From Candidatus Segatella caccae (lineage in GTDB: Bacteria > Bacteroidota > Bacteroidia > Bacteroidales > Bacteroidaceae): a DNA stretch of 19,031 nt. The DNA is taken from positions 1 through 19,031 of the forward strand of contig USOQ01000053.1 of NCBI GenBank assembly GCA_900556395.1, read 5' to 3'. Below are positions 6,450 through 13,365 of the stretch, in pieces. A program made the translations under genes and the position numbers. The notes under the pieces were generated by a model. The model was not told the origin of the DNA and did not search any database. It worked only from the letters and a program-made list of their open reading frames with translations. The stretch's first letter is position 1. The number at the start of each line of letters is the position of its first letter.

Positions 6450-7868
6450 ATGAGTGAACAGATTGAGCAACAGAATAACAAGGTGCAGGCAACAGCAGAA
6501 GAAACAACTGTAGCTACAGAACAGGTGGCAGGATTTCAGGTGGTAAACGAGGGCTTCTCTACACGTGAGGCTATCGAGGAAGCCAAGCGATGCCTCCATT
6601 GTAAGGTGCCACAATGTAAGAAGGGATGTCCTATCGGAAATGACATTCCCGACTTTGTGCATGAACTTTCTATGGGTAATATGGGCGCGGCTATGTCTAT
6701 CATCAATGCCAAGAGCAATCTGCCTGCTATCTGTGGACGTGTGTGTCCTCATGAGAAGCAATGCCAGGGCAACTGTGTGTTGGGTAAGAAGGGAAATCCT
6801 GTACAGATAGGCAAACTTGAGCAGTTTATTGCCGACTTCGATACCAAGATGAACCTCTCTCGCGAGAAACTTCCACAGAAGACTCGTGGCCGTGTGGCTG
6901 TTATCGGTTCTGGTCCAGCAGGACTTACTGTTGCTGGTGATTTGGCAAGACAGGGCTTCAATGTCACTATCTTCGAGGGACAGGCAGAGCCTGGTGGTGT
7001 GCTGATGTATGGTATTCCTGAATATCGACTTCCCAAGGCTGTGGTACGTGCCGAGGTGAGCAAGATAGAGGCACTCGGTGTGCAGTTTATTACCAACTGT
7101 ATGGTGGGTGAGAATAATGTCACCATCGATAGTCTCTTCCGTGCTGGCTACGATGCCATTTTCATGGGAACAGGAACCAGTGTGCCACAGAATATGGACT
7201 CTACACCTGGTGCCAAGTTGCATGGTGTGAGCCAGAGTACTTATTTCTTGCACAACGTTAATGCCTATAACGAGGGAGCCTTGACACGCGACATGGTGCC
7301 TCTGCGTGATGGTGAGAAAGTGGGTGTCATCGGTGGTGGTAATGTGGCCATGGATGCTGCACGTACAGCTATTCGCCTGGGTGCCGACGTGACCGTACTT
7401 TATCGCAAGACACAGGAAGAGATGCCTGCCATACTGAGTGAGTATGATGAGGCTGTGAAGGAGGGTGTCAAGTTTGAATGGAAAACTACTGTCGAGGCTT
7501 TCCTCAAGGGTAAGAACGGAAGACTGGGAAGCTGTGTACTCAATACTCCAGAAGGTGAGCGTGTAGAGAAGTTCGACCGCATCTACTTGGCCATCGGATC
7601 ACGTCCTGCCAACCGTGTTGTCTCTACTACAGCTGGTATCGAGGTAGACGAGAAGGGGTATGTCAAGGTGGTGGAGCGTCCTTATGGTATGACCACACGT
7701 AGAGGTGTGTTCGCAGGTGGTGACGTGGTTCATCGTCCTCAGACCGTGGTGCTTGCCATGAAGGCTGCCAAGGAGGTGGCACAGGGTATAGCTCAGTATG
7801 TTGATGCCATCAAGTTGCTCGAGGAGGCAAAGCGCATCGAGAAGAGCGGCACGACAGACGTTGATTAA
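6450..7868 (+). CDS. gltA: NAD(P)-dependent Fe-S flavoprotein, glutamate synthase small-subunit family (GltA/GltD-like)
   Basis: The 472-residue product fits the standalone GltA type of the glutamate synthase beta-subunit family. Two cysteine clusters for [4Fe-4S] centres lie near the N terminus: C48, C51, C56, C60 (CLHCKVPQCKKGC) and C95, C99, C105, C109. An FAD-binding VIGSGPAG is at 151-158, an NAD(P)-binding GVIGGGNVAMDAAR at about 291-304, and a closing FAD motif VFAGGDVV near 420. In glutamate synthase this subunit passes electrons from NADPH to the large subunit, but no gltB-like gene is in the window. Related proteins act in NADPH:ferredoxin or sulfide-type oxidoreductases (NfnB/SudA), so glutamate synthesis is not proven. 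The gene is monocistronic, with its own promoter and terminator. Confidence 0.85.
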   Translation: MSEQIEQQNNKVQATAEETTVATEQVAGFQVVNEGFSTREAIEEAKRCLHCKVPQCKKGCPIGNDIPDFVHELSMGNMGAAMSIINAKSNLPAICGRVCPHEKQCQGNCVLGKKGNPVQIGKLEQFIADFDTKMNLSREKLPQKTRGRVAVIGSGPAGLTVAGDLARQGFNVTIFEGQAEPGGVLMYGIPEYRLPKAVVRAEVSKIEALGVQFITNCMVGENNVTIDSLFRAGYDAIFMGTGTSVPQNMDSTPGAKLHGVSQSTYFLHNVNAYNEGALTRDMVPLRDGEKVGVIGGGNVAMDAARTAIRLGADVTVLYRKTQEEMPAILSEYDEAVKEGVKFEWKTTVEAFLKGKNGRLGSCVLNTPEGERVEKFDRIYLAIGSRPANRVVSTTAGIEVDEKGYVKVVERPYGMTTRRGVFAGGDVVHRPQTVVLAMKAAKEVAQGIAQYVDAIKLLEEAKRIEKSGTTDVD

Positions 7869-7891
7869 TTTTCATACAAAAAATAAATCGT

Positions 7892-7938
7892 AGGGGAGGG
7901 TGTGTCTTGATGATGGGTACATCCTCCTTTGTTTTTTT
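7892..7938 (+). terminator. Intrinsic terminator of the GltD-like gene
   Basis: A 12-bp stem pairs 7892-7903 with 7919-7930, including three G-T pairs, around a 15-nt loop. It is followed by G and seven Ts. Confidence 0.75.
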
Positions 7939-7950
7939 CAATAAAAATGG

Positions 7951-8048
7951 CTCAAAAAATGAAAGTACTTACGATGCCTATCGCAAGTACTTTCAACAGC
8001 CAACGCAAGTACTTTCATTGCCCATCGCAAGTACTTGCGTTTTTTGAG
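7951..8048. repeat. 98-bp element: four AAGTACTT palindromes at 22-bp period with terminal inverted repeats
   Basis: The 8-bp palindrome AAGTACTT occurs at 7963, 7985, 8007 and 8029, exactly 22 bp apart. The inner copies share CGCAAGTACTTTCA. The ends form a 20-bp inverted repeat (7951-7970 against 8029-8048) matching at 18 of 20 positions and starting CTCAAAAAA. The block lies downstream of the GltD-like terminator and is intergenic. A 61-codon frame crossing it (7929-8114) is judged spurious. It could be a protein-binding array or a small dispersed palindromic element. The surrounding gap (7869-8217) also holds two more hairpins and a promoter. Confidence 0.8.
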
Positions 8049-8054
8049 GGTATT

Positions 8055-8110
8055 CTGTGCTTAATATGTAGCGCACAGGTCGCTTTATGGGATATAAACG
8101 TTATAGTCCC
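8055..8110. other. Two adjacent small hairpins in the intergenic region
   Basis: CTGTGC (8055-8060) pairs with GCACAG (8073-8078). GGGATATAA (8089-8097) pairs with TTATA-TCCC (8101-8110), with one bulged G and a 3-nt loop. Neither is followed by a T-run, and their role is unknown. Confidence 0.45.
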
Positions 8111-8172
8111 TTAATTCGCTTTAATATCTGCTTAATTGATGGGGCAACTTCCGATTATTCAATCTTTTTTCT

Positions 8173-8213
8173 TATTTTTGTAAGCAAAACAGGAGCTTTT
8201 TTCGCTTCTGTTT
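8173..8213 (+). promoter_or_regulatory. -7 promoter element and 5'-end hairpin of the secreted hypothetical gene
   Basis: A -7 match TATTTTTG lies at 8173-8180; no good -33 TTG is present at the right spacing. Right after it, AAACAGGAGC (8187-8196) pairs with GCTTCTGTTT (8204-8213) with one G-T pair and a 7-nt loop. The hairpin would sit at the very 5' end of the transcript and finish 4 nt before the ATG at 8218. Confidence 0.5.
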
Positions 8214-8217
8214 ACTA

Positions 8218-9000
8218 ATGAAGATGAATATGAGTATGATTAGTATGTATAAACTATTAAGGGTCTTTATGGGGCATACGAGGAGTGGCCTGTTGTTGGG
8301 GAGCTTTCTGTTGTCGGTAGTAGCCATGGCGCAGAAAACATGTGTCATCGCTTCGGCAGAAGACCATGTGCCTGTGCGTGAGGCGCTGATTCATACTGAT
8401 AACAACCACTGGGCACGTACCGATTATAGGGGCTACTGGACTATGAAATATCAGTTTGATAGTGCCACGGTGTCGAAACCAGGATTTCTCAAAACGACCA
8501 TTTATCTGAAGAATCTTCCCGACACGGTGTTTCTGTTGCCACATAGCCATCAGCTCACAGAGGTAGAGGTGTGGGGAGAAAATATGCCTGGCATCAAGAA
8601 CATCCAGAAAGATGCACATAGACAGGCAGAGATAGGAGGGGCAAATGCTCCTAATGGCGCCAGCTTTGATTTTGCTAAAATGCTCGACAAGCGAGGAAGA
8701 CGTGATGGTAAGCATCTGCGTGAGGCTCATAAAATATTCAGCGAGATGGGACGTGTGGATCCCATTGTGGCTGCCTACGAGAAGGCTACGGGTAAGAAGT
8801 ATCTGGTGAACGACAGTTTGAAGTCGTCTGTAGAACCTGTTTCTCCCTCAGAAGAGAACCCCCAAAAATCTTCTTCTCAGAAGGAGCAAGCACTTACGAA
8901 AAAGAAAGATTCTGATCAAGAAACACCACTCACAGACGATGAAAAGTCACCGAAAAGGGTGCGTGTGTCGATAGAAGAGAAGGTAAGTATCCGAAAGTGA
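8218..9000 (+). CDS. Secreted hypothetical protein with carboxypeptidase-regulatory-like N-terminal domain
   Basis: I do not recognise a named family for the whole 260-residue protein. Several ATGs cluster at the start (residues 1, 3, 5, 7 and 10), so the exact start is uncertain. A hydrophobic signal segment (LLLGSFLLSVVAMAQ) suggests export with cleavage at about residue 38. The next 85 or so residues run like a carboxypeptidase-regulatory (CarboxypepD_reg-like) beta-sandwich of the kind that begins Bacteroidota outer-membrane proteins: VIASAEDHVPVREALIHTD, then TDYRGYWTM, then LTEVEVWG. Instead of a receptor barrel it continues into a charged region (KMLDKRGRRDGKHLREAHKIFSEMG) and a Ser/Lys/Glu-rich, probably disordered tail. 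A periplasmic or envelope role is inference. Confidence 0.65.
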   Translation: MKMNMSMISMYKLLRVFMGHTRSGLLLGSFLLSVVAMAQKTCVIASAEDHVPVREALIHTDNNHWARTDYRGYWTMKYQFDSATVSKPGFLKTTIYLKNLPDTVFLLPHSHQLTEVEVWGENMPGIKNIQKDAHRQAEIGGANAPNGASFDFAKMLDKRGRRDGKHLREAHKIFSEMGRVDPIVAAYEKATGKKYLVNDSLKSSVEPVSPSEENPQKSSSQKEQALTKKKDSDQETPLTDDEKSPKRVRVSIEEKVSIRK

Positions 9001-9054
9001 GTCGATGAGCGTGCTTTTTTGGGCTGTAATATAGGGATTTTCGGATTTATTTCG

Positions 9055-9062
9055 TAACTTTG
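9055..9062 (+). promoter_or_regulatory. -7 promoter element of ffh
   Basis: A perfect TAACTTTG lies 26 bp before the ffh ATG; no convincing -33 TTG lies 19-21 bp upstream. The leader AAAATAAAAATAATAAGAAA is A-rich, as is usual in Bacteroidota. Confidence 0.6.
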
Positions 9063-9088
9063 CAGCCAAAATAAAAATAATAAGAAAA

Positions 9089-10450
9089 ATGTTTGAAAAT
9101 TTAAGTGATAGACTGGAACGTTCCTTCAAGATTCTGAAGGGTGAGGGTAAGATTACCGAAATCAACGTTGCAGAGACTATGAAGGATGTGCGTCGTGCTT
9201 TGCTTGATGCCGACGTCAACTATAAAGTGGCTAAGGATTTCACCAACAAGGTGAAGGAGAAGGCTCTCGGAATGAACGTGCTGACAGCCATAAAACCTGG
9301 ACAGTTGATGGTGAAGTTGGTTCACGACGAACTGGCTGAACTGATGGGTGGAGAGGAAGCCCCTCTGAAGCTCGAAGGTCATCCTGCCATTATCTTGATG
9401 AGTGGTTTGCAGGGATCTGGTAAGACAACCTTTAGTGGTAAACTTGCCAATATGCTCAAGACCAAGAAAGGTAAGAAACCATTGCTCGTGGCTTGCGACG
9501 TGTATCGTCCTGCTGCCATCGACCAGTTGAAGGTGGTAGGCGAGCAAGTGGGTGTTCCTGTATATAGCGAACCTGAGAACAAAGATGTTTGTGTCATTGC
9601 TGATCATGCCATCCAGCAAGCAAAGACCAATGGCAACGATGTGGTAATCGTCGATACTGCCGGTCGTCTGGCTATTGATGAGCAGATGATGAACGAGATA
9701 AGCCGTCTGAAGAATCACCTCCGTCCTGATGAAACTCTCTTCGTTGTTGACTCCATGACGGGTCAGGATGCTGTTAATACCGCCAAGGAGTTTAACGATC
9801 GCCTTGATTTCAATGGCGTGGTTCTTACCAAGCTTGATGGTGATACACGTGGTGGTGCTGCTCTCAGTATACGTACCGTAGTGACCAAGCCTATCAAGTT
9901 TATCGGTACAGGCGAGAAGATGGAGGCCATCGATGTGTTCCATCCTGCTCGTATGGCCGACCGTATCCTCGGTATGGGTGACGTGGTTTCTCTCGTAGAA
10001 CGCGCTCAGGAGCAGTTCGACCTTGAAGAGGCTAAGAAGTTGGAGAAGAAGATTCGTAAGAACCAGTTCGACTTCAATGATTTCTATGCTCAGATTCAGC
10101 AGATCAAGAAGATGGGTAACATCAAAGACTTGGCTGGTATGATTCCAGGAGTGGGCAAGGCCATCCGTGATGTCGATATCCCCGATGACGCTTTCAAGAG
10201 TGTAGAGGCTATTATACAGAGTATGACTCCTAAGGAGCGCTCTAATCCTGGTATTCTTAACACCAGCCGTCGTCAACGTATAGCTAAGGGTTCGGGAACT
10301 AATATCCAGGAGGTTAACAAGCTTATCAAGCAGTTTGACCAGACCCGCAAGATGATGCAAATGATGACTGGCGGAGGCATGGCAAGCATGATGAGTCGCA
10401 TGAAGGGAATGAAAGGTATGCCTGGAATGCCCAAGATGCCAGGAATGTAA
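9089..10450 (+). CDS. ffh: Signal recognition particle protein Ffh (SRP54)
   Basis: This is the GTPase that binds signal sequences of nascent membrane proteins on ribosomes and docks with FtsY at the inner membrane. The 453-residue length is normal. The N domain covers about residues 1-95. The G domain has GLQGSGKTT (106-114, G1), DVYRPAAIDQL (137-147), DTAGR (189-193, G3) and TKLDGDTRGG (247-256, G4 and SRP-specific region). The M domain contains the RNA-binding SRRQRIAKGSG (393-403) and a Met-rich, Gly-Met-Pro-repeat C terminus (about 422-453) for the signal-peptide groove. It has its own -7 element upstream and may be co-transcribed with folD 82 bp downstream, since no terminator is seen between them. 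Confidence 0.97.
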   Translation: MFENLSDRLERSFKILKGEGKITEINVAETMKDVRRALLDADVNYKVAKDFTNKVKEKALGMNVLTAIKPGQLMVKLVHDELAELMGGEEAPLKLEGHPAIILMSGLQGSGKTTFSGKLANMLKTKKGKKPLLVACDVYRPAAIDQLKVVGEQVGVPVYSEPENKDVCVIADHAIQQAKTNGNDVVIVDTAGRLAIDEQMMNEISRLKNHLRPDETLFVVDSMTGQDAVNTAKEFNDRLDFNGVVLTKLDGDTRGGAALSIRTVVTKPIKFIGTGEKMEAIDVFHPARMADRILGMGDVVSLVERAQEQFDLEEAKKLEKKIRKNQFDFNDFYAQIQQIKKMGNIKDLAGMIPGVGKAIRDVDIPDDAFKSVEAIIQSMTPKERSNPGILNTSRRQRIAKGSGTNIQEVNKLIKQFDQTRKMMQMMTGGGMASMMSRMKGMKGMPGMPKMPGM

Positions 10451-10495
10451 GATATAAGTGAAGAACGATGTGTGAAGTATTCACTCGATCTGCAA

Positions 10496-10523
10496 CTTAA
10501 CATTGAACGTTGAACATTTAACA
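10496..10523. repeat. Imperfect heptamer tandem repeat upstream of folD
   Basis: Four units with a 7-bp period, CTTAACA, TTGAACG, TTGAACA and TTTAACA, end 9 bp before the folD ATG. The block contains a near-match -7 element, TAACATTG (10498-10505). Confidence 0.5.
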
Positions 10524-10532
10524 TGGAATGAA

Positions 10533-11411
10533 ATGCAACTGATAGACGGAAAGGCAACGGCAAATGCCATCAAGGAACAGATTGCCGAAGAGGTGGCTCA
10601 GATAGTAGCCAATGGAGGGAAACAGCCACACCTGGCTGCCGTCCTCGTAGGACATGATGGTGGTAGCGAGACTTATGTCAAAAATAAAGTTCTCGCCTGC
10701 GAGAAGTGCGGATTCAAGTCTACACTCATCCGCTATGAGGAAGATGTGACCGAGGAAGAGTTGTTGGCATGCGTCGACAAGTTGAACAAGGATGAAGATG
10801 TAGATGGCTTTATCGTACAACTTCCACTTCCTGCTCATATCGATGAACAGAAAATCATCATGTCAATAGACTATCGTAAGGATGTTGATGGTTTTCATCC
10901 CATCAATGTAGGACGAATGGCTATTGGTCTGCCTTGCTTTATCTCTGCCACTCCGTTGGGTATTCTTACCTTGTTGCAGCATTACCATATTCCTACCAGC
11001 GGTAAAAAATGCGTGGTGCTTGGTAGAAGCAATATCGTGGGCAAGCCTATGGCGCAGCTGATGATGCAGAAGCAGTGGGGTGATGCCACAGTGACGGTTT
11101 GTCATTCTCATTCTGCCAATCTGAAGGAGGAGTGCCGTGAGGCTGATATCATTATTGCTGCTATCGGTAAGCCCAACTTCGTTACGGCTGATATGGTAAA
11201 AGAAGGAGCGGTGGTTATCGATGTAGGTACAACTCGTGTTCCTGACGCTACTCGTAAGAGCGGTTTCCGCCTCAATGGTGACGTCAAGTTTGATGAGGTG
11301 GCAGAACATTGTTCGTTTATCACACCTGTTCCTGGTGGTGTCGGTCCTATGACCATCTGTTCGCTGATGAAGAATACGTTGGCTGCAGGAAAGAAGGAAT
11401 TTTACAAGTAG
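10533..11411 (+). CDS. folD: Bifunctional methylenetetrahydrofolate dehydrogenase/cyclohydrolase FolD
   Basis: FolD oxidises 5,10-methylene-THF to methenyl-THF with NADP and hydrolyses it to 10-formyl-THF in cytoplasmic one-carbon metabolism. Started at the ATG at 10533 (MQLIDGKA) the protein is 292 residues, typical of the family. An upstream in-frame TTG (10503) lies inside a tandem repeat and was rejected. Visible features are Y48 and K52 in ETYVKNK (catalytic Tyr/Lys), QLPLPAHI (96-103), KDVDGFHP (116-123), the nucleotide-binding GRSNIVGKP (164-172) and PVPGGVGPMT near the C terminus. The gene follows ffh by 82 bp and ends in a good terminator. Confidence 0.97.
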   Translation: MQLIDGKATANAIKEQIAEEVAQIVANGGKQPHLAAVLVGHDGGSETYVKNKVLACEKCGFKSTLIRYEEDVTEEELLACVDKLNKDEDVDGFIVQLPLPAHIDEQKIIMSIDYRKDVDGFHPINVGRMAIGLPCFISATPLGILTLLQHYHIPTSGKKCVVLGRSNIVGKPMAQLMMQKQWGDATVTVCHSHSANLKEECREADIIIAAIGKPNFVTADMVKEGAVVIDVGTTRVPDATRKSGFRLNGDVKFDEVAEHCSFITPVPGGVGPMTICSLMKNTLAAGKKEFYK

Positions 11412-11449
11412 CAATATACTTGATTTTTTATAACTCTCTAATTTGTTGA

Positions 11450-11484
11450 AGGCCGAGTGTAGTGATGCACTTGGTCTTTTTTTT
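11450..11484 (+). terminator. Intrinsic terminator of folD
   Basis: A 10-bp stem pairs 11450-11459 with 11468-11477, including two G-T pairs, around an 8-nt loop, and runs into eight Ts (11477-11484). The rest of the gap to 11838 contains the OmpA promoter and an isolated GCGCGCG run near 11540, but no supported gene. Confidence 0.8.
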
Positions 11485-11724
11485 GTTTTCCTAACTCCAG
11501 AACTTACTGAAACTCTCTATATATAATAAATAATGTTCGCGCGCGTTGAAGCATGGAAAAACTTGTGTTTTAGCTTGAAAATGTAAGTAGGCTGGGAGGT
11601 TGTGATAGGGGGTGAATAATCGGTGTGAAAGTCTTGAAGTTATTTTGCAATCGTACAAAAAGAAGAAAATATGTGCTTTTTTTCCAGTTTTCACGGGACA
11701 AATGTAAAATATTATAGGAAAAGT

Positions 11725-11789
11725 TTGGTAGTTAAGTTTTTTTTTTATTACTTTGCACTCGATTTCAAAAATGTGCAATGTGTTGCGCA
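11725..11789 (+). promoter_or_regulatory. Promoter and 5'-UTR hairpin of the OmpA family gene
   Basis: A -33 TTG at 11725-11727 is followed after 20 bp by a near-consensus -7 TTACTTTG (11748-11755). The leader of about 75 nt contains a hairpin close to its 5' end: TGTGCAA (11772-11778) pairs with TTGCGCA (11783-11789) around TGTG. The rest of the leader is A/T-rich. Confidence 0.6.
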
Positions 11790-11838
11790 ATAATAAAGAT
11801 TTCAATAACATTTTTAATAAATTAATTTTTAGAGAGAC

Positions 11839-12984
11839 ATGAAAAAGTTAGGTTTATTGTTTGCTGCCGCAGCTATGGCAGTTTCAGTAAATGCACAGAC
11901 AGTTACTGAGAGCAAGACATTTGACAACTTCTACATCGGCATCAACGGCGGTGCTCAGGTAAAGACTACTGGCGAGAGCTGGATGAACAACCTGAACTCT
12001 AACGCTGGCCTTCGTATCGGTCGCTGGTTTACTCCAGTATTCGGTTTGGCTGCTGAGGGTAATGTTTACTTCAACGATCACTGCAAGCACTTCATGCCAC
12101 AGTCTAAGACTGTAGCTCGCTACATGAACGTAGGTTTGATCGGTACTGTTAACTTGAGCAACTGGTTTGCTGGTTACAAGGGTGAGCCACGTTTGTTCGA
12201 GGTAGTTCCTGTATTCGGCTTCGGTTGGGGTCACACATTCGGTACAGGTGAGAAGGAGTACAACGCTCTTACTTCTAAGGCTGGTATCGATTTCACTTTC
12301 AACTTGGGTAAGGCTAAGGCATGGCAGGTATATGTTGAGCCTTCTATGAACTGGGCTTTGAATGGTTATGGCTATGAGGGTGTTGCTTACAACATCAACC
12401 AGTCTGCATTCCAGTTGAACGCTGGTATCGTTTACAAGTTCAAGAACTCTAACGGTACTCACAACTTCACAATCGCTCAGCTCCGCGACCAGAACGAGAT
12501 CGATGGCTTGAACAGCCAGATCAACAGCCTTCGTGGTGACTTGAATGATAAGGACGCTCAGCTTTCTGCTAAGGACAAGCAGATCAAGGATCTTCAGAAC
12601 GCTCTTGACGAGTGCAACAAGAAGCCTAAGTATGAGAAGCCAGCTACTGCTACAAACTTGCAGCCAACTGTATTGTTCCGTCAGAGCAAGGCTGTTGTAG
12701 ACAAGAGCCAGATGCCTAACATCGAGTTGATCGCTCAGTATATGAAGAATCACCCAGAGGCTAAGGTTGAGATCAAGGGTTATGCTTCTCCAGAGGGTAA
12801 CAAGGAGTTCAACCAGGCTCTTTCTCAGAAGCGTGCTGACGCAGTTAAGAACGTACTCGTTAAGAAGTACAAGATTGCTGCTGACCGTTTGACTACAAAG
12901 GGTATGGGCGCTACTGACAAGCTCTTCAAGCAGGTTGAGTTCAACCGTGTATCTACTTTCAACGACAACGCTGCTGCTGAGTAA
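11839..12984 (+). CDS. OmpA family outer-membrane protein (beta-barrel plus peptidoglycan-binding domain)
   Basis: The 381-residue protein has a clear signal peptide (MKKLGLLFAAAAMAVSVNAQ, cleaved at about 19-20) and then an aromatic-rich barrel of about 190 residues (FYIGINGGAQ onward). A short coiled coil at about 215-260 (heptad-like SQINSLRGDLNDKDAQL) leads to a C-terminal OmpA-like domain. That domain contains VEIKGYASPEGNKEFNQ and LSQKRADAVKNVL, the usual peptidoglycan-contact region. It should anchor the outer membrane to the wall and may form a pore. Codon use is strikingly narrow (GCT, AAC, AAG, GGT, ATC) compared with neighbours, which indicates very high expression. It is monocistronic, with its own promoter and a perfect terminator. 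Confidence 0.93.
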   Translation: MKKLGLLFAAAAMAVSVNAQTVTESKTFDNFYIGINGGAQVKTTGESWMNNLNSNAGLRIGRWFTPVFGLAAEGNVYFNDHCKHFMPQSKTVARYMNVGLIGTVNLSNWFAGYKGEPRLFEVVPVFGFGWGHTFGTGEKEYNALTSKAGIDFTFNLGKAKAWQVYVEPSMNWALNGYGYEGVAYNINQSAFQLNAGIVYKFKNSNGTHNFTIAQLRDQNEIDGLNSQINSLRGDLNDKDAQLSAKDKQIKDLQNALDECNKKPKYEKPATATNLQPTVLFRQSKAVVDKSQMPNIELIAQYMKNHPEAKVEIKGYASPEGNKEFNQALSQKRADAVKNVLVKKYKIAADRLTTKGMGATDKLFKQVEFNRVSTFNDNAAAE

Positions 12985-13031
12985 TTGAAAGCAATACGCT
13001 AAAAACGATATTGAATAATATCAAAATAGGG

Positions 13032-13064
13032 AATCCCTAAGGTTTCGACCTTAGGGATTTTTTT
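13032..13064 (+). terminator. Perfect terminator with UUCG tetraloop after the OmpA gene
   Basis: AATCCCTAAGGT (13032-13043) pairs perfectly over 12 bp with 13048-13059 around a TTCG loop, followed by a seven-T run. UUCG loops are exceptionally stable, consistent with a heavily transcribed gene. Confidence 0.92.
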
Positions 13065-13140
13065 GTTTCTTGCTCAACTTCTGAACTTGCGAAATTTGAA
13101 TTCCTTATATTCTGTAAGTTGTGCAATAGATAGCAGTTAG

Positions 13141-13250
13141 GAGATGAAGGTACTTGGGTGGAGTAGTGTTACTTTTCATCTCTCTTGCAAAAGTGGGCTA
13201 AAATACTATTTGTTAAGTAAAGGTGGCATTTTAGCTTATAAATTGTAAGC
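13141..13250. other. Cluster of small inverted repeats upstream of the ilvD promoter
   Basis: GAGATGAA (13141-13148) pairs with TTCATCTC (13175-13182), GCTAAAAT (13197-13204) with ATTTTAGC (13228-13235), and GCTTAT with GTAAGC (13234-13250). They lie upstream of the -33 box, so they could be regulator sites rather than RNA structure. No gene is seen between 13065 and 13365. Confidence 0.4.
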
Positions 13251-13308
13251 GTATAGGGTTGTTTTTGTAACAAAACACGTGCTTTTGCGAAAGTTTATGC
13301 AAAAAACG

Positions 13309-13339
13309 TTGGCTATTACATAAAAACTCAGTATCTTTG
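13309..13339 (+). promoter_or_regulatory. Promoter of the ilv cluster
   Basis: A -33 TTG at 13309-13311 and a -7 TATCTTTG at 13332-13339 are separated by 20 bp. The leader is only about 20 nt, leaving no room for a classical leader-peptide attenuator before ilvD. Confidence 0.78.
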
Positions 13340-13365
13340 TAGGCACAATCAACGAAGATACAAAA

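Noticed and set aside
7951..8048. Possible CRISPR array
   Set aside because: Period is only 22 bp with an 8-bp palindromic core and no spacer-sized unique segments; no cas genes nearby.
7929..8114. 61-codon plus-strand frame in the gap after the GltD-like gene
   Set aside because: It begins in the terminator T-run and runs through the AAGTACTT array; no promoter or family resemblance.
10503..10532. TTG start for folD, and a similar TTG start for ilvN at 16988
   Set aside because: The folD TTG is inside a tandem repeat. In both cases the ATG start gives the normal family N terminus.
11530..11550. GCGCGCG run in an A/T-rich gap
   Set aside because: A short isolated alternating GC tract with no partner motif; too short to claim a function.
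11491..11811. 106-codon minus-strand frame in the gap before the OmpA gene
   Set aside because: It overlaps the OmpA promoter and leader, has low-complexity composition, and no recognisable domain or upstream promoter.
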